Positions 49,926-59,099 of a DNA stretch of 64,000 bases are shown here, piece after piece (within the stretch, counting starts at the first letter, position 1; the number at the start of each line of letters is the position of its first letter). The stretch is from Inonotus obliquus (Eukaryota; Basidiomycota; Agaricomycetes; Hymenochaetales; Hymenochaetaceae), in contig JAJHTX010000007.1 of NCBI GenBank assembly GCA_032164295.1, positions 1,338,501-1,402,500 on the forward strand, written 5' to 3'. The notes beneath the pieces are model-generated. The model was given only the letters and a program-made list of their open reading frames with translations, was not told the origin of the DNA and did not search any database. A program made the position numbers and the translations under genes.

Positions 49926-50938
49926 TACCGACGTCGACCAGCGCTAAAATAAGGACGTGTCTTAAGCTACCGCATGGGCGCTCCTGGCGATGTCCCTGTC
50001 GTCTCCTTCTCTGGAGAAGCACGTCATCCTGATTTACCTTTGTTCCGGTATCATGATCCGTGCGGCGTCAGTCTGGGCATCTACCGATCGATCGGACGGC
50101 GTGCTCCGATGTTGACGTGTTGGTACAACCCAACCTTGACAATGGAGTACTCTATCGCTCGGTACCAATCAGTATGCTGGGATCGTCCCTGGGCATCAAT
50201 GAGATCGCTCGAGCCCCTCGATATCAATTGGTACGTATTGCCTGACTCGACTGGGCATTGCTTGGCTTCGCCTCTGAGTCGGATCAATGGCCTCCTCCGA
50301 GATCGAAGCAGCGTACGGTGGACCTGATTCATTTCCCAACCTTCCTCTCGACATAGATCTCTGAGGGCGTGGTCTCGACCTAGCACACGCTACGAACTCC
50401 AGTACCGGAGTGGACTATCGGTATCAACACCGGTATCGTCGGTATCGATGCATGGCGGTTCAGAAGGGCATACCGTCGGACTTGGAGCTTCGACAATGAT
50501 CCAACTCTTCGCAGCAACGTATGGCAGACCGATCGTAGCTTTGTGAGCCTTTCCCTCTGGTATGGGCCGTCGAGGGCGTAGTATCGACTAGACGTGGACT
50601 ATTAAGCGTCGGTATCAGGATGGGTGGACGGTACGGTATCGGTATCATCGGTATCGAAGTCTGGTGGTTCGGTACTGTGATGAAAGACAGGCGTAGGGAT
50701 TGGTGATTCGGTATTGGCACAGAAGTCTGGCTAAACGTATGCAGGACCAGTTCTCAATTGTTCTTAGCCTTGTTGAATCTTTGTTGGAACCGCAGGTGTA
50801 GATAGGACGGCAGAAGTACCGTGGTCCGAAGAAAAGTAAGAAGCGGTAGAATCACAGAAGTATTGTTAATTGGAAGAAGCGGTAGAATCGCAGAATTAAG
50901 CCCATATCGATCGTAGCCTCCGGTATTACTCTTTACCG
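49926..50938 (-). mobile_element. CGGTA-rich repeat, inverted module B copy 4
   Basis: About 1.01 kb. Starts (plus strand) GTACCGACGTCGACCAGCGC and ends ...CCTCCGGTATTACTCTTTA. It is the inverted homologue of 38,124-39,160 and 39,210-40,230. With module A copy 2 it forms a 2.37-kb A+B composite whose outer ends are GGCGGTAAA (48,559-48,567) and TTTACCGCC (50,932-50,940). Immediately after it the sequence enters the middle of a gypsy polyprotein. Confidence 0.75.
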
Positions 50939-53052
50939 CCTATGAAGAACTCAAGAAACGTCTATGCGAACCACCTGTGCTTGTTATTCCAAACAATGAA
51001 GGAGTGTTTAGAGTTGAAGCTGATGCGTCGAACTATGCAACTGGAGGAGTATTACTACAGGAGCAAGAAGGCAAGTGGAAACCGGTGGCGTATAGGTCAA
51101 AGACGTTGTCAGATGCCGAACGAAATTACGAGATCTACGACAAAGAGATGCTCACAATTGTACAGGCTCTTAGGGAATGGCGACAGTATTTGCTAGGGGC
51201 TCGTCAACATTTTAAAGTCTGGTTGGATCATGCTAATCTTCTCTACTTCAAGTCACCACAGAAGCTGAACTACCGTCAGGTGAGGTGGCGACTCGAACTA
51301 GCCAATTATGACTTTACGTTGATTCATAAAGCAGGAACGTCGATGGGCAAAGCTGACCTTCTGTCACGATGAGCAGATTATGATAAAGGCAAATATGATA
51401 ATGAGAATGTCACCTTCATAAAGGAAGACTGGTTAGTACGAGAAGTGGTGCGGACGTCGCAGGAGGATGTGTTGGAAAAGGTACGAGAAGCGCAGCAGGA
51501 GGTGAAGAAGAGACCGAAGGGAGTAGTACCGAAGGATAGGTGGTTAAAGCTAGGAAACGTCATCTTTGTGCTGAATGACATGAAAGAGCTTGTGTTGAAG
51601 GAGTACCATGACACACCAATGGCTGGGCATCCTGGGACAACAAAGACCGTTAACCTCATACGCCGAAAGTTCTGGTGGCCTACGATGTTCTACGACATCC
51701 GTACGTACGTCAAAGGATGTAACAAGTGATAAAGAACAAAAGCTATGAGGGCGACGAGAGCAAGGAGCCTACATCTGAATGAGGTACCTGATAAGCCATG
51801 GGAAATCGTCATGGTCGACTTGATTGGAGAGTTACCAGAATCAGAAAGATACAATACTATCTGCGTAATTGTCGATCGATTCAGCAAACAGATACATGTG
51901 GTACTGACTACGATGAAGTTAACAGCTGAAGGGATGGCTAGGATTTACAGGGATCATGTCTTTTGTTATCATGGACTACCATGCAAGATTATCCACGATA
52001 GAGGGACCCAGTTCGATGCCAAGATGATGAAGGAATTGTACAAACTCCTACACATCGAAGGGAATCCATCAACGGCATATCACCCGCAGACAGATGGACA
52101 GACTGAAAGGGTTAATCAAGAACTGGAACAGTACCTCCATCTCTATGTGGATCATTGACAATCAGATTAGGCAAATTGGTTGGCCATGGCTGAATTTGCA
52201 TACAACAACCGAGAACACTCAGCGATGAAGATGTCTCCTTTCTTTGCAAACCTTGGCAGAAATTCAGGCAACTTCTCAGATATTGCGACGTCATCCTCGA
52301 ACATGGTTGCTAAAGATTTTGCGAAACAGATCAAGGAGACTCACAAGCTAGCAAAAGAAAACCTTCAGAAGGCTGCTGACGACATGAAGAAGTACCACGA
52401 CCGTCACGTAGGAAAGTTAATAGAGTTTGCACCAGGAGACAAGGTATTTCTGGATGGATGAAATATCAAGACGACAAGGCCTACGAAGAAATTGGAGGAT
52501 AAGTGGTACGGACCTTACGAGATCATTGAGAAGGTTGGAGCCGGAGCATATAGACTCAAGTTGCCAAAGACGTGGAAGAAGATTCACCCCGTCTTCAATG
52601 AAATCCTACTGAAACCTGCTGTCGAACCTTCATTTGAATCCCAGAAGAAAGCACCCCCACCCCCACCAGTTCTTGTCGACAAAGAAGAAGAATATGAGGT
52701 TGAACAAATACTCGATTCACGACTGCATCAATGAAAACTACAGTACCTGGTAAAATGGGTAGGATATGAGGAAGCAACCTGGCAACCAGAGTCAGACTTA
52801 GGAGACAATGCAAAGGAAGCTGTCGACGAGTTCTACCAAAAACACCCAGGAGCCCCTCGTAAACTCACGATACCTCAACAGTCGTTACATCAGATCTTCA
52901 CATACACAGAACCTCCGGACCCAGTAAATGGTTGGAAGGGAAAACCCATGGTCGCAATCGACGTGGAAGATATACCCCTCGATGTAGATCCAGTTGACCA
53001 ACCAGGACTGCTGGCATAAACGTTAGTCGGGACGCCCAACCTTGAAGGGGGG
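50939..53052 (+). pseudogene. Ty3/gypsy chromovirus pol: RNase H, integrase, chromodomain (5'-truncated)
   Basis: The frame enters at YEELKKRLCEPPVLVIPNNE, the RT/RNase H connection, so gag, protease and RT are missing. RNase H: FRVEADASNYATGGVLLQEQ ... NYEIYDKEMLTIVQAL. Integrase: zinc finger EYHDTPMAGHPGTTKT...YVKGCNK, core IVMVDLIGELPES, KIIHDRGTQFDAK and TERVNQELEQYL (D-D-E). The C-terminal GPYEIIEKVGAGAYRLKLP is the usual post-integrase fold, and YEVEQILDSRL...LQYLVKWVGYEEATWQPESD is a chromodomain. Stops at 51,370, 51,727, 52,156, 52,459 and 52,732 are all TGA, mostly where CGA (Arg) or TGG is expected. A purine tract (53,045-53,052) precedes the LTR. Confidence 0.9.
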
Positions 53053-53625
53053 GTAATATAAGAATGCTTTTTCTTTTTCGTCTTTTCTTATATTTTGTAT
53101 TCCATTATATTACTAAGTTCCTTTCATTACTAATACCTTATGACTCCCTCTGCCCCATCCCAATATATTACTAATACTGCATTACTAATTCCACCCCAAC
53201 CCGACAACACTTACTCACCCTTACTCATTCTTGCTGACTTGTCAGGCCCCGTTGTTTGTTTGTTTATATTGTTATACTGCTGCACAGCACCTTCTTAGAG
53301 TAATACCTTCCCACAATCCAGATGTATATAAGTAGATAGATCTTGTCTCGTCTTCCCCACTCGACTCTTCTACTTACCACCACGACATCTTAGGTATTCC
53401 TCTCTTGTACTTACTTAGTCTATTCAATCTACTTACCACCATGACATCTTAGTCGTATACTGTTCCTAGACGCGTGCATTACTCAAGGTTCTCTACCTTA
53501 GACATATGTCGCCTACGACTGTGTACTCCCCCTCAAGACAGTGTAGAGGTTGTCTTGGTTTAATCAGACGATCTTCGTGAGAACAGGCCTTGAGTGTGCA
53601 CTGCCATCTTGTCCGTCCTAACAAT
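53053..53625 (+). repeat. 3' LTR of the chromovirus (right edge approximate)
   Basis: Begins TAATATAAGAATGC right after the polypurine tract GAAGGGGGGG. It carries TGCACAGCACCTTCTTAGAG, a TATATAAG box near 53,327 and CACCACGACATCTTAG, in the order seen in the other LTRs of this window. The expected TG at the start is TA, consistent with G-to-A change. The 3' edge is a guess from sequence character (CCTAACA near 53,625); no second LTR copy is present for comparison. Confidence 0.6.
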
Positions 53626-53695
53626 CAACTAATTCTTGAATAAGTGGAAGAGGGTATTTATTTTTAACTGTTCCCTTATTAAGCTTTCAGTAGTC

Positions 53696-56600
53696 TTAAA
53701 TTGCATGAAGTGAGCCATCTTCCTTCTTGATGAAGAAGAAGGAGGACACCATTGGCGATTTTGATTCACAGATCCATCCAGATGCCAAGTTCTCCTCAAT
53801 GAAATCCTTCAACACCTCCTGCTCCTTTTGGTTCAATGGGTATACCTTGCAATCATTAGGTTTGAAATCCAGCTTTAGGTCAATCACATGGTCCCAAGTG
53901 CGATGCTCAGAAAGTCTTTCAAAGCTATCTTCACTGAATACATCTTTGAAGTCATCAAGGTATGCTAGCCAATCTCGATCTGTTCTGGCTTCTCAGTTAT
54001 GCACTATTGCAGTTGCTTCTGGAATTCAATTCTGCCAACAACCAAGGGGGCAACATGTGAACTCAATCTTCCCCGTTGTCCAGTCTATCTCAGGATTGTG
54101 CTTTGTAAGCCAGTCATGTCCTAGGAAGATGTCGTAGTGAGCCAAGCAGGTAATCGCTAGATGAATTGCTTCGATATGTTGTCCGAAAACCATTTCTAGC
54201 TCAACGTAGTGTGTCATCATTCCTCCTTCGTTGAGAGTACCATTTGCATTGAGGACCATTATAGAACATATGTACCTGATCCTAGAAAAATTATGCTTGA
54301 GTACGAATTCCTCGTTAATACAAGAGCCAGTGCAGCCAGAGTCAACTAGGGCTCGCACCTTCTCTAAGAAGTCCCCATTGTATCTAGATAGGCTAACCAT
54401 GCAGAGGATCACTTCTATCTCCAATTGTCGCCCATTTGATCCTCGTATAAACTGTGGGTGCTTTCGAAAGTAGGCTTCTTCAAAGACCTCTACGACATCC
54501 TCCGTGAGATCTTCTTCTGCTTTTGTCAGTATCACATCGGTCAAGCTTTTGTAGTAAGGTGCAGCATCATCATGTTTCAAGTCTCTAATGTAATATACAG
54601 ACAATGAGTCATGGAAAACGCGCGACAAAACAAAATCTTGTGAGGTTGGACCAATCGTCCCAACGACTACTCCTGATCCTTGATAAAATCCTCTGCTCCC
54701 CTTTCTTCATCAACATCCTCCTCATCACCTTACACCGCTTGCAGCTCCTTGGGACTTGGTCAACTGATTGGAAGGCACCCTCCTTCATCCTTTCTAGTTC
54801 GTCTGCAAAGAGCTGATGGAACTCTGGCTCCCATGCTGATATGGTTGCCCAAACTACCTGTTGCTTCTTTAGACAATCAACTGCAATGTGCTCTGGTGTT
54901 CCACAAGCCCAGCAGTTGAAACTTCTCTTCCAACACTTAATGACGATGTCTATCGGAATACCCATCCCCAGATGTGTCTCTGGTCCTACACCTTGGTGAT
55001 CACACTGAACAGAGGTTGCTTGCTGCTGACGTTGCTGCGGCTGTTGGACTTAGGGTGGGTTCCTTGTCTGTGTTTGATTTGGCCAATTCAAGCGTGGAGG
55101 ACCAGTCCTAGTTGTTGATACGTACCGCAACTGTTGCTCAATCCTATCTACATCAATCGCTTTGGCCTTCCAGCCATTATAGGTGGTTGGGACAGTGGCT
55201 GAGCACATGACCCCCTTGACAACTTCCAGATTCAGTGCATACTTCAAGCAATCAATAAGGATGCCATTATACAGTGCATCTATAAGACCAGCTGCCTGTC
55301 GCTTGATGTTGAGCTTGACAAAGAATTCATCAGCTGTTATCTTTTCTTGGGTCAAGTGTCTAAGATCTTCTAGCACCTTCTCCTTCTTGTTCGGATCATC
55401 GAACAACTTCTCTAGGGCTGTTTGAAAGATGGCCCAGTCATCCGGAACACCATTTGCTTAGTTCACATTGACGTAGTTTTGTGTATTACAACATCTTTTC
55501 CATTTTCCTTATACAGCCTTTCTTTCACTTTCATTGACACATATTTACATTCTTTTAACCATATTCCTTACTCAATACATACAGGCTTAGCTAATTACAA
55601 TCTATAACAACTTTATCCTTTTTCATTTCTCATTATTCATTCCTGCTAACTCGTCACTCTTCTTTCTGTTTAACCTGATGATGCTTACTCATTCTTGCTG
55701 ACTCGTCGGGCCCCATTATTTGTTTGTTCATATTTACTTGCTGCTATGCAGCACCTATTTAGAGTAGAACTTACCTGTGACCAAAGTGTATATAAGGCTG
55801 GATCAGAGAGTTAGGGGATTCCTCACTCTCTTGTTCTAGTACTATTACCTATGTTGCAGGTAAGCCGTATGATACTTGTATATTAGACAGACATTCTAAT
55901 CTAGTACTATCACCTACGTCGCAGACTACGGTCTTTTGTGATTTAGTGGTAGCTCGCTTTCTTGCCCATCAATATCTCTGATCCCTGCGATCGATGTCTC
56001 TGACTGCACAAAGTATAACACTGTGTCCATGTGCTAGCCGCTCCTCCTCTCATATATGAAAGGACAAAGAGGATCTTGCTCTTGCCTGTTAGAAACGATC
56101 TTGGATCAGACTCAAAGCAAAGAGTATATTCGCGTTTGAAGTTCTTGTAGTTGCGGCTGTCAAACTCGCTTGGTTCTTTTGCACAAGTCTTTGGTGGCAG
56201 AGCTGGTGAAGCCACAGGTTGTAGTATCTGCCCAAGAGCCAGAGCAAACATCTGCATAAACTGCTGCATCTGAGCCTGGTTAAAACCTTGCGCTATTGGA
56301 GGAGTTGGTGCTCTAGGAGGGATAGGAGGAGGTACTTGTTGTTGTCCTTGTCTGCCTAACATCTGTAGCACAGGAGTCTCTAGAGAGGACACATTCGAGT
56401 CGCTTCTTGACGTCAGAGTAGGGGATAGAGGTGACGTAGGTTGAGTCTGAACAAATAGTTTGTCTACGTCTCTCTCCACGGTGTCTAGTAGTAAGGCACG
56501 TCGGTGATGGGTTCTCGACAATGTTCAACAATGAGGAGGGGGTACAGGTAGCAGGTCTAGACACTGACATAGGTTTGTTGGCAAGCTGTCAGTGAGTCTT
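53696..56600 (-). pseudogene. Ty3/gypsy gag, zinc knuckle, protease and start of RT
   Basis: Minus-strand remnant. Gag starts near 56,560 with a proline/glutamine-rich section (PPPIPPRAPTPP; QAQMQQFMQMFALALGQIL) and FKREYTLCFESDPRSFLTGK, then is interrupted by a solo LTR (55,482-55,933). It resumes at NGVPDDWAIFQTALEKLFDD and KEKVLEDLRHLTQEKITADE. Zinc knuckle CWACGTPEHIAVDC (C-x2-C-x4-H-x4-C, about 54,915). Retropepsin motif ALVDSGCTGSCINEEF with IFLGHDWLTKHNP (about 54,330-54,080). The RT start ...EENLASGWICESKSPMVSSF ends at 53,696 where sequence unlike the element begins. Scattered stops and frame changes show decay. Confidence 0.88.
55482..55933 (+). repeat. Solo LTR inside gag, with 5-bp target duplication TTTTG
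   Basis: About 452 bp, starting TGTATTACAACATCTTTTCC, with a TATATAAG box near 55,788. It shares blocks such as GCTTACTCATTCTTGCTGAC and CATTATTTGTTTGTTCATAT with the chromovirus LTR at 53.2 kb. Flanked by TTTTG at 55,477-55,481 and 55,934-55,938. The gag coding sense continues on either side, so it inserted in gag and later collapsed to a solo LTR. Confidence 0.75.
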
Positions 56601-56937
56601 AGTACGACATGGAAGATCCAGGCAGGGAAAATAATGGAGAAGCCTGGGACACTATGAACGTGTGGGAACTCCTTGGTGTAGATGTCATTTCCTTGGCATC
56701 AGATGGTAACAATAAGCACCAGAGTGACTTCGGGTAACAGTTGTTACAGATCAGAAATACACGGAAACTTTTGACAGTCTCTGGACCGGTTGTTGTTATC
56801 TTGGTAAGAACCGGGTATAAGAGAATTTGTGTTCACTGGAAGATACTCGACCTCAATGGGATACTGCAGAAGGGGACAGCAAGGTCTGGGTAACTCAGAG
56901 GTCACTGAATGGTCCTGGTATGGAGGTCTCACTATTA
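56601..56937. other. Leader between the 5' LTR and gag
   Basis: About 340 bp of untranslated leader of the minus-strand gypsy element. No coding signal is seen and the primer-binding site is not clear. Confidence 0.45.
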
Positions 56938-57322
56938 TGTTATGCAAAATGACGGGTTTGGGGGTACTCAAACAGAGTTGAGGTCACACACACCAGAGCT
57001 TAGAGTATGCTACCTCAAACGTCAAAGACTTGTACAATGACAGAGATGAGCACACAGGCTAAGGGATGGTGATGGTAAGAAGAATAGTGAGACAGGGTAC
57101 AAATGAGTCAGACTATCTACTTATATATACATCAGTTGTGAGAAGGTATTATCTTAAGAAGAATATTAGTAAGAGAGAAAATAGAAGGTTATGAAATGTT
57201 CTGGTAAGGAACGACTAAGCAGGATGAATAATAAAAATGAGTAAGTATATATGGAAAAGAAAGATGACAAATAAGAAATTAAGTAAGCAAAAGAGAAGAA
57301 AAAGTTCAAGTCCTAACATACA
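56938..57322 (-). repeat. 5' LTR of the minus-strand gypsy element
   Basis: On the minus strand it begins TGTATGTTAGGACTTGAAC (57,322 downward), contains a TATATATAAGTAGATAGTCT box near 57,120, and appears to end GCATAACA near 56,938. Its blocks match the LTR fragments at 37,311-37,468 and 41,611-41,760, so these three come from one LTR family. The 3' edge is inferred from TG...CA only. Confidence 0.65.
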
Positions 57323-57332
57323 GCACCATTAC

Positions 57333-57718
57333 GGATCAGGTTTTGAGCTGATCGGAATAAAATGGGTTCAGCAGTATTTGAAGTGACATCACACTGAAGT
57401 AAAAACATACTGGAGTAATCATCTAGATGCTTAGTGAGCCAACTTCCTAAACCCAACAGCAGTCAGACAGTAGTTTGAAATTGTCAAGAAGGAGATTGTA
57501 AAGAAATAGATCCCACCTGAGTTTATCTATAGCATGAACAAAAGTAGATTTCAGTTTGTAAATAATACAAAAGTTTGTATTGTTGGACATGCAAATAGAA
57601 AGATGCAATCTTGTCAAGGTGGAGCAAATTGCAAGAACATAACTGCACTGGTGACCATTTGTGCAAATGGAACCTATCTAAAGTTACTCATAATCTTCAA
57701 GGGTCAGCATATTATATT
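57333..57718 (+). pseudogene. pogo/Tigger-like DDE transposase relic
   Basis: Degenerate frame ending in MNKSRFQFVNNTKVCIVGHA, then GANCKNITALVTICANGTYL and KLLIIFKGQ. The pattern (FxxxxxxKV...G...GNRENVTVxVTICADGTxLPPxIIFKG) is the first half of the DDE domain of pogo-type transposases. The first catalytic Asp appears as Asn in MNKSRF. Upstream sequence is riddled with stops. It is cut at 57,719 by an inverted-repeat element. Confidence 0.65.
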
Positions 57719-58741
57719 ACTGCCTTTTTTATATGTATTGTCATACCATGATTTTGCCATTTTTGGCACCTCAAATCTCTCAAAATATAAACCTTGCTAT
57801 ATCTCCACAAAACCTTGACTGTTTCGCATCATCTAAGTTGCTAAATTCATGTCTCAATTGTGTTGTCCAAACTGTAATAAACCTGAGTAAAATCGGTGAA
57901 GAATTGACCCCGAAATGGTGCAAAATGCTGTTTTTTTATGCTTTTGTCTTTCACATTTTTTTCTACACTCAATTCTGGGTCTGCAGCACCCACAACTGTC
58001 TCAGAGCCCTCAGATGGAATAACTGTAAATTTAGAGAGTGAATTTGAGATGTATTGTGAGCTGTGTGTGCCAGTCTGGGTCATGTCTGAAATACAGAAAT
58101 CTACTCATCCCTCCTAAGCTTTCCATGTCTCAGAACAAGTGTATTAGAAGCTATCTGAGCCCTTCCTGGAGCTGATGCTTGAATTAGAAGGCTGGGGAAG
58201 GGCAGGGAGAATTGTGCATATGCCCAGTCTCTTCCACCTCATTCTTCTCATCATTATATATTGCAGCCTTCAGAAGCACATCATCCTCTTCTAATGCACT
58301 CAGAGTGAGTTTACATGTATGAATTTGGCCCCAGTTGGCTTGTTCTGAGGCATGGGGAGCTCAGAAAGGATGTGTGGATTTCTGCAGACTGACACACACA
58401 GCTCACAATACACCTTAAATTCACTCTCTAAATTCACAGTTATTTCATCTGAGGGCTCTGAGATAGTTGTGGATGCTGCAGACCCAGAATTGAGTGCAGA
58501 AAACAATGTAGAAGACAAAAGCATAAAAAAACAGCATTTTGTGCCATCTCTGGGTCAATTCTTCACCGATTTTACTCGGGTTTATTATAGTTTAGACGGT
58601 ACAATTGAGATATGAATTTAGCAACTTAGATGATGTGAAACGGTCAAGGTTTCATGGAGATATGGCAAGGTTTGTATTTTGAGGGATTTGAGATGCTGAA
58701 AATGGCAAAATCACAGTGACAATATATATGAAAAAGGCAGT
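57719..58741. mobile_element. 1,023-bp element with ~360-bp inverted-repeat arms
   Basis: The left arm (57,719 to about 58,078) and right arm (about 58,385-58,741) are inverted copies with scattered differences: left begins ACTGCCTTTTTTATATGTAT, right ends ATATATATGAAAAAGGCAGT. Both pass through the same landmarks (TCTCAATTGTG / ACAATTGAGA, CACCGATTTTACT, CAGACCCAGAATTGAG). The centre of about 300 bp is unique. Flanked by ATT on both sides (57,716-57,718 and 58,742-58,744), a possible 3-bp target duplication. It interrupts the pogo relic. Each arm has the same short open frame facing outward, with no known domain. Fold-back/MITE-like. Confidence 0.8.
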
Positions 58742-58744
58742 ATT

Positions 58745-59099
58745 ATGCATTTCTCTGTAACTAATATTCATATGCTTTTTAGAGATCTGATGCTGTCTTG
58801 GTTACAAAATATGAGTAGAGATGACCACCTCTATAAAAATCGAGTGGGTAGAGTTTGAGTGGTTCTTAGAAAAGCATCTGATTTCTCAAACAATTCAGTA
58901 TGTTATTTATTACTTTATTCTATAGTATAATGGCTAATATTCCTGCTAGATATGTAACTTTTGATAATTTGCAAGAGGAATAGTACAATGAGCAGGCATA
59001 ACTATTGAATCAACATGTTACAAGTCTTTAATAGTTTCTGTGATAATGCTCTATTATGCCCAACGAATTTAGTATTGGCTATTATGTTATACATTTATG
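58745..59099. other. Unassigned AT-rich spacer
   Basis: About 355 bp between the inverted-repeat element and the second non-LTR element. No coding or RNA signal is seen; it may be decayed transposon sequence. Confidence 0.4.

Noticed and set aside
38120..50938. A CRISPR-like or satellite array as explanation of the CGGTA repeats
   Set aside because: Spacing is irregular, the units lie within long dispersed repeats, and this is a eukaryotic genome.
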